NCBI GenBank assembly: GCA_028716305.1
Contig: JAQUQA010000025.1
Span: 1-10,946, forward strand
Direction: 5' to 3'
From: Candidatus Omnitrophota bacterium
Lineage (GTDB): Bacteria > Omnitrophota > Gorgyraeia > Gygaellales > Profunditerraquicolaceae
Length of the DNA stretch: 10,946 bases
A program made the translations under genes and the position numbers. Shown here one piece after another: positions 1 to 6,178 of this stretch (the stretch's first letter is position 1; the number at the start of each line of letters is the position of its first letter). A model generated the notes under the pieces. It worked only from the letters and a program-made list of their open reading frames with translations, had not been told where the DNA came from and did not search any database.

Positions 1-218
1 TTCTGCTTAAGCTTTCTGCCGGTGACCTTGATTTTAGCGGCATTGATGACAATTACTCCGTCTCCGGTATCCAGATGCGGGGTAAACATCGGCTTATGCT
101 TGCCTCTTAAGACCGAGGCGACCTTGCAGGCCATCCTGCCGAGGATCTTGTCTCTGGCGTCAACAACGAACCACTGTCTCTTTATCTCTGATTTTTTAGG
201 AATATAGGTTTTGTTCAT
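1..218 (-). CDS. rplM: 50S ribosomal protein L13, N-terminal part (gene runs off the window)
   Basis: The reverse strand encodes 72 residues from an ATG at 218 to the window edge, about half of the usual ~140-residue L13. The protein starts MNKTYIPKK. It then shows the L13 signature in order: WFVVDARDKILGR (about residues 16-28), LRGKHKPMFTPHLDTGD (about 37-53) and VIVINAAKIKVTGRK (about 55-69). L13 is an early-assembling 23S rRNA-binding protein of the large subunit. No strong Shine-Dalgarno sequence precedes the ATG; the upstream bases are AT-rich. The gene normally sits upstream of rpsI and often directly after truA. Here truA is on the same strand but about 5.9 kb upstream, and the next gene upstream (HprK-like) is divergent, so rplM needs a promoter in 219-531. 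The identification is very secure; only completeness is unknown. Confidence 0.97.
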   Translation of the reverse strand, partial: MNKTYIPKKSEIKRQWFVVDARDKILGRMACKVASVLRGKHKPMFTPHLDTGDGVIVINAAKIKVTGRKLKQ

Positions 219-227
219 AGAATAAGA

Positions 228-255
228 AGTTTAACATAATTTTACATAAAGTCAA
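228..255 (-). promoter_or_regulatory. candidate promoter for rplM
   Basis: Read on the minus strand, TTGACT (255-250) is followed after 16 bp by TAAACT (233-228), which matches four of six bases of the sigma-70 -10 box. Transcription would start only a few bases before the ATG at 218, giving an almost leaderless mRNA. That fits the missing Shine-Dalgarno sequence but also makes the call uncertain. Some promoter is needed in this region because the gene upstream is divergent. Confidence 0.35.
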
Positions 256-360
256 ATGTTTTTTAATCTTTTTTTGTCTAAAAATTAAAGCTGGGCCTGC
301 TTCCTATATATTTATATATTAATAAGTTACAGCTGGCCTAGAACCGATTACTAATTTAAT

Positions 361-401
361 ACCCCCTTCATCTGAATCCACATGGCTTAAATACCGGGGG
401 T
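361..401. repeat. inverted repeat ACCCCC / GGGGGT
   Basis: ACCCCC at 361-366 pairs perfectly with GGGGGT at 396-401, with a 29-nt loop. Pairing can extend through AAT/ATT if one base is bulged. The 3' arm contains the G-rich, Shine-Dalgarno-like stretch in front of the micro-ORF at 409. No T-run follows, so it does not look like an intrinsic terminator. Confidence 0.4.
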
Positions 402-427
402 GATTATCATGATCAAACAGGATAATC
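402..427. repeat. inverted repeat GATTATC / GATAATC
   Basis: GATTATC (402-408) and GATAATC (421-427) are perfect reverse complements with 12 nt between them. The arms lie just upstream of the candidate promoter at 444-472, so an operator for a dimeric regulator is possible. A chance AT-rich repeat is equally possible. Confidence 0.35.
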
Positions 428-471
428 TCTTCCCAAAATATCCTTGCTATGGAAAAACATTGTTTATATAA
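409..471 (+). CDS. possible 20-aa micro-ORF upstream of the HprK-like gene
   Basis: ATG at 409 opens 20 codons (MIKQDNLFPKYPCYGKTLFI) ending in TAA at 469-471. A G-rich stretch (GGGGGTG, 396-402) sits at a workable distance for ribosome binding, better than anything in front of the neighbouring real genes. The peptide resembles no family I know. Two things argue against it: the best promoter for the downstream operon overlaps its 3' end (444-472), so it would need a separate upstream start site, and 20 codons can arise by chance. HprK-like kinases sometimes act on small ribosomal peptides such as lasso-peptide precursors, which is why it is listed. Confidence 0.15.
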   Translation: MIKQDNLFPKYPCYGKTLFI

Positions 472-472
472 T
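444..472 (+). promoter_or_regulatory. candidate sigma-70 promoter for the HprK-like/GT operon
   Basis: TTGCTA (444-449), a 17-bp spacer and a perfect TATAAT (467-472). Transcription would start near 479-480, leaving a leader of about 52 nt before the ATG at 532. It is the best promoter match in the intergenic region and has the right orientation for the three plus-strand genes. Confidence 0.55.
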
Positions 473-531
473 TATAGGCGGTTGAGAAATCATGGGCTGA
501 TCACGGAAAGCTTATAACCGCAGAAATAACA

Positions 532-1458
532 ATGACTAAGACGTATTATAGAATTTCTGATCTCGTAATCGAAGCTAATCATCAAAATGACCTATTGTTT
601 TCAAGAATGCACCGTGAGCTGAAACCATATTGCGTGGTTAAAGCCCGCCCGCCGAACGCGTTAATTGAAATTGTCCGGGAAAAGAAAATCACAGCGGTAC
701 CTCCGAAAGCGGTGTGTGCCGGATACTGGCCGGAACCCGATGAACACCGTTACCTGCTGGATAATGTTGTTTATTACCGGTGCGCAGGCAAGGCGCTCTT
801 CATCAAAAACTACAGAAAAAACAGGCTTTCCATCCGGTACATTTCGCTAAACAAGCGGGTGCTGCGGCATGCCCTGGCGGCAATCAAATGGCTGATCATT
901 AAATGCGCGGAGGATAACGGCTACGCGTTCGTTCATGGCGCGGCCGTCCACTTCCTGGGTAAAAATATTATTTTTGCCGGACACTCGGGAAGCGGCAAGA
1001 GCTCTTGCCTGCTGCGGCTTAATCAGGCAGAGGCTAAAATTATCAGCGACGATGCCGTCCTGATCAAAGGGAAAAGCCTGGCTTCCTTTTTTTTCGACTT
1101 AAATACCAAAGGCGATCTAGCCCAAAGATTCCGCTTTGACCGGATTAAACGCTGGCCCGGCATCAGCAGGGATACCTCATCAGGCGAACTATTCCAGGGG
1201 GTAGACATGATATTTTTCCCCCATATCTGGAACCACCCCGTCAGCCGCTTAACACCGGTCGCCTCAAAAAAAGCCTTTAAGAAATTAATCGAGATATATT
1301 TAAAAGAGACATCCTGGAACGCGTATCCCGCAAAACAAGGTGTTTGTGAAAAAAGATACAAGGTCGGTCTCACAAAAACAAGATGCTTTGATTTTTTCGC
1401 CGGATACCGCGAAAAAGACGCCAGAAAATGCCTTTTGGATTTTATTAAACACGCATGA
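532..1458 (+). CDS. HPr kinase-like (HprK C-terminal domain) P-loop kinase
   Basis: This 308-residue protein has the layout of HprK-related kinases found outside the sugar phosphotransferase system. A variable N-terminal region (about 1-125) begins YRISDLVIEA. The kinase core follows: VHGAAVH at 134-140, Walker A GHSGSGKSS at 150-158, and acidic SDD at 172-174, matching the catalytic Asp region of HprK. Later segments are VDMIFFP (224-230) and a Cys/Phe-rich C-terminus. It lacks the canonical HprK N-terminal domain, so it is probably not the enzyme regulating HPr. Related kinases phosphorylate lasso peptides or sit in polysaccharide clusters; the substrate here is unknown. No signal peptide or membrane segment is visible, so it should be cytosolic. 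The ATG at 532 lacks a clear Shine-Dalgarno sequence. Its TGA overlaps the next ATG as ATGA, so the two genes are coupled. The family call is firm, the function is not. Confidence 0.85.
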   Translation: MTKTYYRISDLVIEANHQNDLLFSRMHRELKPYCVVKARPPNALIEIVREKKITAVPPKAVCAGYWPEPDEHRYLLDNVVYYRCAGKALFIKNYRKNRLSIRYISLNKRVLRHALAAIKWLIIKCAEDNGYAFVHGAAVHFLGKNIIFAGHSGSGKSSCLLRLNQAEAKIISDDAVLIKGKSLASFFFDLNTKGDLAQRFRFDRIKRWPGISRDTSSGELFQGVDMIFFPHIWNHPVSRLTPVASKKAFKKLIEIYLKETSWNAYPAKQGVCEKRYKVGLTKTRCFDFFAGYREKDARKCLLDFIKHA

Positions 1459-2441
1459 AAAAACAGAGATCCTTCACCCTCCAGAAAACTTATGATTTCC
1501 CCTGCTTTAAGATCGGGGTAAAGGCGGATCCCCGGATATTCGCCGGCCTTTTCAAGGCGCTGGAAGCTTATGAATCGGCAAACGATGATACGGATATCGC
1601 AGACGGGCTTCGGATCTCCCGCTGCACAAAAGAATCTTTTTCGATTCCCGATCGGGCCGTACGCACGCATATCAACCATGAACGCGGTACCTCGGTATAT
1701 ATATTTAAGCAAGTCCGTATCTTTCTATTTCCGAACTTTGCCGTAACTCTGCGCGGGGACAACGGCGGGGCGGTACTGGAGTATTGTAACGCGGACCGGG
1801 AAACCTTATGGCAGGCAGAACAACTTTTGCGCTGGCTCATCCATTGCAAGGCCTTTAAAAAAAAGCTCGTATATTTTCCCGGGCAATTCCTCTTTCCCTC
1901 TCTTTCGAATACCGGCACTGCTTCCCGTAGCCTGATCCTGGTTACAGGCCACCCGGAATGCGGAAAAACGGCATGCCTGGAATCATTAAAATCCCTGGGG
2001 GCAAACCTCGCCGCTCCCAATATGCTTATCACAAATACGCTTAAGGCGGCATTCTCCTTCAACGCGGGCTTTCCCGGAAAAAGACAAACTCGTCACGCTG
2101 TTCTGAAATTATTCCCCGGAAAGCCTGAATTATTCCCCGGATCCCGCACTCCGGCTAATAACCTCTTCCTTGACCGGATCCTGATTATAAACGCATGGGG
2201 TAAAAAAAATAGCGTTCTTGAGAAAATTTCAGCGGAAAGCTGCGCGGCAGAATTAAGCGAATTCAACAAAAGAAGTTACGAATATTTTTCACAATCACAA
2301 ATCGAATATCTCTTTGGCCAATATACAAAGATGCTAAAGGGTGTTTCCTGCCGGCGATTGCTGCTGGGAACTGACCGCCGGCAGCTGCGCCATACCCTGG
2401 GGTTTTTTCTAAATAATCGATCCGGGAGAAACGGAAAGTAA
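1455..2441 (+). CDS. divergent HprK-like paralogue, probably catalytically altered
   Basis: This 328-residue protein aligns by eye with the preceding gene in one order: a helix with WLI..C (127-131; WLIIKC in the neighbour), a strand at FPGQFLFPS where the neighbour has VHGAAVH, a P-loop GHPECGKT at 165-172, and LGANLAAPNMLI where the neighbour has ISDDAVLI. Walker A still fits GxxxxGK[ST], so nucleotide binding is plausible. The His-Gly motif and the SDD acidic pair are gone (AAPN at 185-188), so phosphotransfer by the HprK mechanism is doubtful. It may be a regulatory or scaffolding partner of the upstream kinase, or a diverged enzyme. Residues around 219-230 contain an LFPG...LFPG duplication. 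The start ATG overlaps the upstream stop (ATGA), and the stop lies one base before the next start. There is no frameshift, so it is not a simple pseudogene. Confidence 0.65.
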   Translation: MKKQRSFTLQKTYDFPCFKIGVKADPRIFAGLFKALEAYESANDDTDIADGLRISRCTKESFSIPDRAVRTHINHERGTSVYIFKQVRIFLFPNFAVTLRGDNGGAVLEYCNADRETLWQAEQLLRWLIHCKAFKKKLVYFPGQFLFPSLSNTGTASRSLILVTGHPECGKTACLESLKSLGANLAAPNMLITNTLKAAFSFNAGFPGKRQTRHAVLKLFPGKPELFPGSRTPANNLFLDRILIINAWGKKNSVLEKISAESCAAELSEFNKRSYEYFSQSQIEYLFGQYTKMLKGVSCRRLLLGTDRRQLRHTLGFFLNNRSGRNGK

Positions 2442-2442
2442 T

Positions 2443-3471
2443 ATGCCGCGTTCCGAAATGACTTTCTGCACGGTTGTAACGCGTAATCAACTCGGCCGGT
2501 GCCTGACCCTCCATGAATCCCTTAAGGCACGCCAGGGGCATATTGTCTTTTATGCCCTCGTTTCGGATGCCCTGCGTAGCGAAGACTCCTGGATCCATTC
2601 AAAATTGCCTTTTGAGGTGATTTATCCTTCAGATATTAATTTGCGGGGCTTTAATCAGATGAAGATATACTATGATGCCTTCGAATTATGTAACGCCCTA
2701 AGGCCTTCCTTGATAAAATTTCTCATGCTTTCCAGAAACAAAAAAAAGGTCATCTATCTTGATGCCGACATGTACGTAACAAGCGATTTTCGGGAGATTA
2801 AAAAGGCGCTGGAAAAATATTCTTTTTGCCTGACACCGCATATCACGCAGCCTTACCCGCTTGATGGAATGCTGCCTGATGACTTTACTCTTTTTACTTA
2901 CGGCATATACAACTCAGGGTTTATGGCCTTCCGCAGGGACAAAATTTCCCTGGAGATCCTGGATTTTCTGATCAAACGGTTAAGACTCTACTGCTGGAAT
3001 GACCCTCCCTGGATTTTTGTCGATCAGAAATGGCTGGAATTGGTTGCCTCGCTTTATCAACCGTATTTAAAGCAGATTGTGCATCCCGGATATAATATCG
3101 GATACTGGAACATCCACGAAAGAAAGCTCCGCTGGGGGGCTAACGGCCTCTTTGTAAACGGCGAGAAGGCGGTATGCTTTCATTTCAGCGGTTTTGATCC
3201 CAGCCACCCGGAATATCTTACTCTGCGCGGGAGCCGGCCCGGCCAGCCAAAACCCAGGATGGTCATCCGTCAAGGACGGCGTTTCCACAACCGCAAGAAT
3301 ACAGCGCTGGCCAGGTTGATCAAAGAATACGCGGAGCGTTTGAAACAACACTCTGCTCATTGGCCAAAAGCCTATCGTTATAGCAAGAATAATGGGGTCT
3401 CTATAACAAAGAGACAGAGATTACTCTATTACGCATCCCGGCAGCGCCTAAACCGCCTTCTCCGCGAATAA
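2443..3471 (+). CDS. GT-A fold glycosyltransferase with DxD motif
   Basis: A 342-residue, presumably cytosolic nucleotide-sugar-dependent glycosyltransferase. The N-terminal strand TFCTVVTRNQ (7-16) and helix LTLHESLKAR (21-30) open a Rossmann-like half. VIYLDADMYV (103-112) supplies the DxD motif (Asp107, Asp109) for metal and nucleotide-sugar binding, as in GT8-like enzymes. Downstream are NSGFMAF (157-163), DQKW (194-197), GYNIGYWNIHER (216-227) and HFSGFDP (247-253). These resemble a glycosyltransferase family I know as stand-alone proteins or as domains of large polysaccharide enzymes. The basic tail ends with the family-like YRYSKNNGVSI pattern (311-321). Acceptor and sugar cannot be told from the sequence. 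The ATG lies one base after the upstream stop, with GGAAAG a few bases ahead as a weak Shine-Dalgarno, so it is translationally linked to the HprK-like pair. Its 3' end overlaps the convergent GT4 gene by 24 bp. Confidence 0.82.
   Translation: MPRSEMTFCTVVTRNQLGRCLTLHESLKARQGHIVFYALVSDALRSEDSWIHSKLPFEVIYPSDINLRGFNQMKIYYDAFELCNALRPSLIKFLMLSRNKKKVIYLDADMYVTSDFREIKKALEKYSFCLTPHITQPYPLDGMLPDDFTLFTYGIYNSGFMAFRRDKISLEILDFLIKRLRLYCWNDPPWIFVDQKWLELVASLYQPYLKQIVHPGYNIGYWNIHERKLRWGANGLFVNGEKAVCFHFSGFDPSHPEYLTLRGSRPGQPKPRMVIRQGRRFHNRKNTALARLIKEYAERLKQHSAHWPKAYRYSKNNGVSITKRQRLLYYASRQRLNRLLRE
3397..3415. terminator. weak hairpin near the convergent gene ends (possible terminator)
   Basis: GTCTCT (3397-3402) and AGAGAC (3410-3415) form a perfect 6-bp stem with a 7-nt loop, inside the last codons of the plus-strand glycosyltransferase. 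It is about 33 nt past the stop of the minus-strand operon, where a terminator for that operon would be expected. On neither strand is it followed by a run of T, so it is not a convincing intrinsic terminator. Confidence 0.2.
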
Positions 3472-4623
3472 ATCGGAAACTCCCTGAACTACCCTTCTAT
3501 TGTATTCCCGGATATATTTGAAGGCCCTGGCGGACAACCGGCAGGCCGCTGAAGAATTTGTCAAAAGTTCGATGACCTTCTCGGCAAACAGCACAGGATT
3601 ATCCGCCACCCAAAAAGCGTCGTTAATCCCATCCTCCAGGCCCCGCGCGCCCATGGAAGTGGTAACCACGGGACAGGCGTATCCCAGGGCCGTAATAGTT
3701 TTGATGCTAAGCCCGGTTGCAAAAATATCGGCGTTAATGAATACTCCGGAAGTTTGGAATATTTTTTTCAGATTTTCCACATAACCCAATTTTCCACAGG
3801 CAACAGTATTATTTTTCATCAACTCGCATATCCGTCCGGCAATCAATAACCTGGCCCGGGGAAGCCTCTTTCTTATCAAGGGAAAGATACGCTCTAAAAA
3901 GAATTCGATATTGTGTTTTCCGATCCTGCTGCGCGAACCGACAAACAAAAGAACGTCCCGGTTCCCCCTCCTAAACGAAGGATGGACCTGTTCCACATAA
4001 TGCCCCACGGTAAGGACTTTTTTATCCGTCAACCTGGAGAAATAATCCCTTTCATGGTCCTGAATGGCGATAATGGCATCGGCCCGGTTCAATGCCTGCT
4101 TCTCCTCTTCCAAAGAAAGAGAAGGCACCGGATCGGGATACTTTATACCGTAACTTTCCAGCCTCTGCCTGCGATTTGCCAATATATCATGGGTATCAAT
4201 TACCTTGAGCGTGCGCCTCCCAAAAAACTCAAAAACCTTTGAATACAAAGCGTATTCCACCAAGACTACGTCCGGCCTGAGAGAAGTACTCAGGCCTGTG
4301 AGAAATCCATCAAAGGCATGATCGTACCAATCATCCAATTTTCTTACTTGCGCACCTACTTTACGAATGGCCGGTATTTTACCGCGGCATTTCGCGTTGA
4401 CGGCCGTATGAAAGCGGTCTTTCCAATAACGCCGCATCGCGGTAACTCCTTTATCTTCCTGGGTGTTTTGCGGCAGATAGGCGAAATGAACAGCGTATCC
4501 CAGCCTGCGGATGATCTCCAGCATCTGAAAAATACGGATACGATTGCCTGCATTAGCAGGATGGGTGGCAATCGGAGAGATAACAAGAACCTTTTTTTGC
4601 GCGGTAGTATTAGCTGTGGACAT
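3448..4623 (-). CDS. GT-B fold glycosyltransferase, family 4-type
   Basis: A 391-residue glycosyltransferase from the ATG at 4623; an in-frame TTG two codons earlier is the less likely start. The N-terminal acceptor domain begins KVLVISPIATHPANAGNR, the usual first strand and glycine-containing loop, and includes VLVEYALYS and VIDTHDI. The C-terminal nucleotide-sugar domain starts at DVLLFVGSRSRIGKHNIEF (near residue 225) and contains RARLLIAG and, near residue 310, the family 4-like segment GLSIKTITALGYACPVVTT. Such enzymes transfer sugars from nucleotide donors to polysaccharide, lipid or protein acceptors on the cytoplasmic face. The start is 7 nt after the stop of the membrane-protein gene, so they are co-transcribed, and it is the last gene of the leu-asd-truA unit. 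The final 24 bp overlap the convergent glycosyltransferase. The exact sugar and acceptor are unknown. Confidence 0.85.
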   Translation of the reverse strand: MSTANTTAQKKVLVISPIATHPANAGNRIRIFQMLEIIRRLGYAVHFAYLPQNTQEDKGVTAMRRYWKDRFHTAVNAKCRGKIPAIRKVGAQVRKLDDWYDHAFDGFLTGLSTSLRPDVVLVEYALYSKVFEFFGRRTLKVIDTHDILANRRQRLESYGIKYPDPVPSLSLEEEKQALNRADAIIAIQDHERDYFSRLTDKKVLTVGHYVEQVHPSFRRGNRDVLLFVGSRSRIGKHNIEFFLERIFPLIRKRLPRARLLIAGRICELMKNNTVACGKLGYVENLKKIFQTSGVFINADIFATGLSIKTITALGYACPVVTTSMGARGLEDGINDAFWVADNPVLFAEKVIELLTNSSAACRLSARAFKYIREYNRRVVQGVSDLFAEKAV

Positions 4624-4630
4624 GAACAAC

Positions 4631-6178
4631 TTAAGTTAACGAAATTAATGCAAACCTGCCGGCGAAAATCAATAAAACACAGAACACCGCTGCTATAACC
4701 ATAATCAGGCCGAACGACAACGTGGCCTTTTTTGGCTCAACTTTAACCGTTGCGGCGGGATTCCGGTAAAAGAGAAAAAGCTTATTTTGACCGATCTGCC
4801 TTAACCCATGCTTTCCAGCTGCCCCTTCTACGAGCTTTCCGGGGTCGTCCTGCGGAAAAATCACTATTTTAGAGCTTTCTAACGGCTCCAGCGCCCCGGC
4901 CGGAGCGATTTCCGGAAGCAGGGCATTGGCGGTCGGTCGCCCGGAAAGGCCCGCCAGGATCACCCCGGCAATCTCCATCGGAGAATAGATGATCTCTTGC
5001 GGGGCAGAATTTTCCCGGATCAGCCTGGCCGCGGGAAGATATTCCCGCGGGAACCAGATCACCTGCCCCCTGGCCAAGAGCATCCCCATCAGGGCAGAAT
5101 CAAATAATTTTATTTCCCGCCTCCTCTCTACCAGGTTATGCCTGGCAACCCCCAAGGTCAGGGTCGGAGAGATAAAAAGTATAAACAGGCAGATGGCGGC
5201 CAAGACCCTTTTTAACAGCGGCCGGCGGTTTCTGCCCTTTAGGTACAACCCATAAAGGAAAACCGCGCTTAAAAAGGCAACCGGGAGATAACCTTCCGTT
5301 GAAAAGAAGCGGTAAGGATAGAATAAAAAAATCACCCCGGCAAACAAAAGGGCTAAAAAGAAACGGAATTTCTTTTCCAGGCGCAAGGCAAAAAATACCC
5401 CGCAGGCGGCAAAAAAATAATCCGCGACCTTGATCTGCGAAAGCATTCGTTCGTTAAGGTTGATCCCCAACGCGGAAATCCGCCCCATGACGGAAAATTC
5501 TTTTAAGAGCATCGGCAGGGATAAAAAAAGCGCCAGGGCAAACAGCCACAGGCAGGCGCGCCGGCGATCCCGGTCCAATACCCCCCAAAAAACAAAACCC
5601 AGCGCCAAAAACCAGGAGACTCCGATATGGGTATAGAAACAAAGCGTCAATAAAAGCAGCGCACGTAAAAAATTCCTGCGGAAGAACTGGTCAAAAGCCA
5701 GCAATCCGAAAGTAAGCGCCAGGGTTGCCGGCAGATGGCCGGAAAGCGAAAGAAAGAAGGAAAAAGAAGAACTAAAGGCAACCAGGCAAAAAAATGCCAA
5801 CGCGCCGCCGAAATTACGTTTCACGAAAAACCGCAGGGATATCAAAAATATAACCGGGGTCACTGCTTCAAAGAACTTCGCCAGGAATACCGGATTTAAC
5901 CCCGCCTTCATCAAAAACGCCAGAAGAATATGGAAAAACGGCGGGTAGATATTCGGCCTGCCCACGGGGGCATACTGCCAGAAATCCCAGCCGGTGTATC
6001 CCCCGGCCTGGATAAATCCCCGGGCATTCAACAGATGATAGTAGATATCCATCGACTGCGGTAAAAGCGGCAGGCGGACCAACTGCAAAAAAGCATAGGC
6101 CACGATGGCCAGTGCCGAATAAAAATCCCAGCGTTTCCCGGATAACCCCGGGTCAGGATTCAATATTTCACCCGGCAT
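4631..6178 (-). CDS. multi-pass membrane protein, probable GT-C type glycosyltransferase
   Basis: A 515-residue, very hydrophobic protein with roughly ten or more membrane segments. After a short N-terminus and first helix (near 17-38) comes a loop with MDIYYHL (43-49), an Asp-x-Tyr-Tyr-His pattern like the first-loop acidic motif of GT-C enzymes (PMT/STT3-like, lipid-linked sugar donors). An aromatic stretch, WDFWQYAP then YPP, follows. Successive helices run to about residue 345. A soluble, probably extracytoplasmic domain (about 370-475, with REYLPAARLIREN and SGRPTANALLPEI) precedes a last helix near 485-511. I chose the ATG at 6178 because GGAAGGG lies about 8 nt upstream; a longer reading from a TTG at 6220 has no such support. 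The gene overlaps the end of truA by 19 nt. Flanking glycosyltransferase genes support a glycan role. The GT-C assignment is by pattern only; a flippase or polymerase is less likely. Confidence 0.65.
   Translation of the reverse strand: MPGEILNPDPGLSGKRWDFYSALAIVAYAFLQLVRLPLLPQSMDIYYHLLNARGFIQAGGYTGWDFWQYAPVGRPNIYPPFFHILLAFLMKAGLNPVFLAKFFEAVTPVIFLISLRFFVKRNFGGALAFFCLVAFSSSFSFFLSLSGHLPATLALTFGLLAFDQFFRRNFLRALLLLTLCFYTHIGVSWFLALGFVFWGVLDRDRRRACLWLFALALFLSLPMLLKEFSVMGRISALGINLNERMLSQIKVADYFFAACGVFFALRLEKKFRFFLALLFAGVIFLFYPYRFFSTEGYLPVAFLSAVFLYGLYLKGRNRRPLLKRVLAAICLFILFISPTLTLGVARHNLVERRREIKLFDSALMGMLLARGQVIWFPREYLPAARLIRENSAPQEIIYSPMEIAGVILAGLSGRPTANALLPEIAPAGALEPLESSKIVIFPQDDPGKLVEGAAGKHGLRQIGQNKLFLFYRNPAATVKVEPKKATLSFGLIMVIAAVFCVLLIFAGRFALISLT

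Larger units (their letters stand above)
219..531. other. AT-rich divergent intergenic region between rplM and the HprK-like operon
   Basis: This is 313 bp between the divergent starts of rplM and the first HprK-like gene. It holds a plus-strand promoter candidate (444-472), a weaker minus-strand candidate (228-255), inverted repeats at 361-401 and 402-427, a 10-bp palindrome (467-476) and a possible 20-codon micro-ORF (409-471). Related words AGCTGGGCCT and AGCTGGCCT occur near 290 and 333 as an imperfect direct repeat. I see no tRNA, rRNA or mobile-element end here. Confidence 0.8.

Noticed and set aside
22..207. 61-codon plus-strand frame at the left edge
   Set aside because: It is antisense to rplM, which is unmistakable on the minus strand.
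219..531. CRISPR array, attachment site or insertion-sequence end in the intergenic region
   Set aside because: The repeats are short, unequal and not regularly spaced, and no transposase, integrase or tRNA gene is present in the window.
532..1458. Classic HPr(Ser) kinase/phosphorylase (hprK)
   Set aside because: The N-terminal HprK domain is missing and no HPr or phosphotransferase gene is nearby; only the C-terminal kinase core motifs match.
1023..1712. 229-codon open frame on the minus strand across the two HprK-like genes
   Set aside because: It is fully antisense to two genes with recognisable kinase motifs, shows no family signature and has a composition typical of a reverse-frame shadow.
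3526..3545. Hairpin past the stop of the plus-strand glycosyltransferase as its terminator
   Set aside because: The stem has a mismatch, lies inside the GT4 coding sequence and is not followed by a T-run, so it is not listed as a feature.
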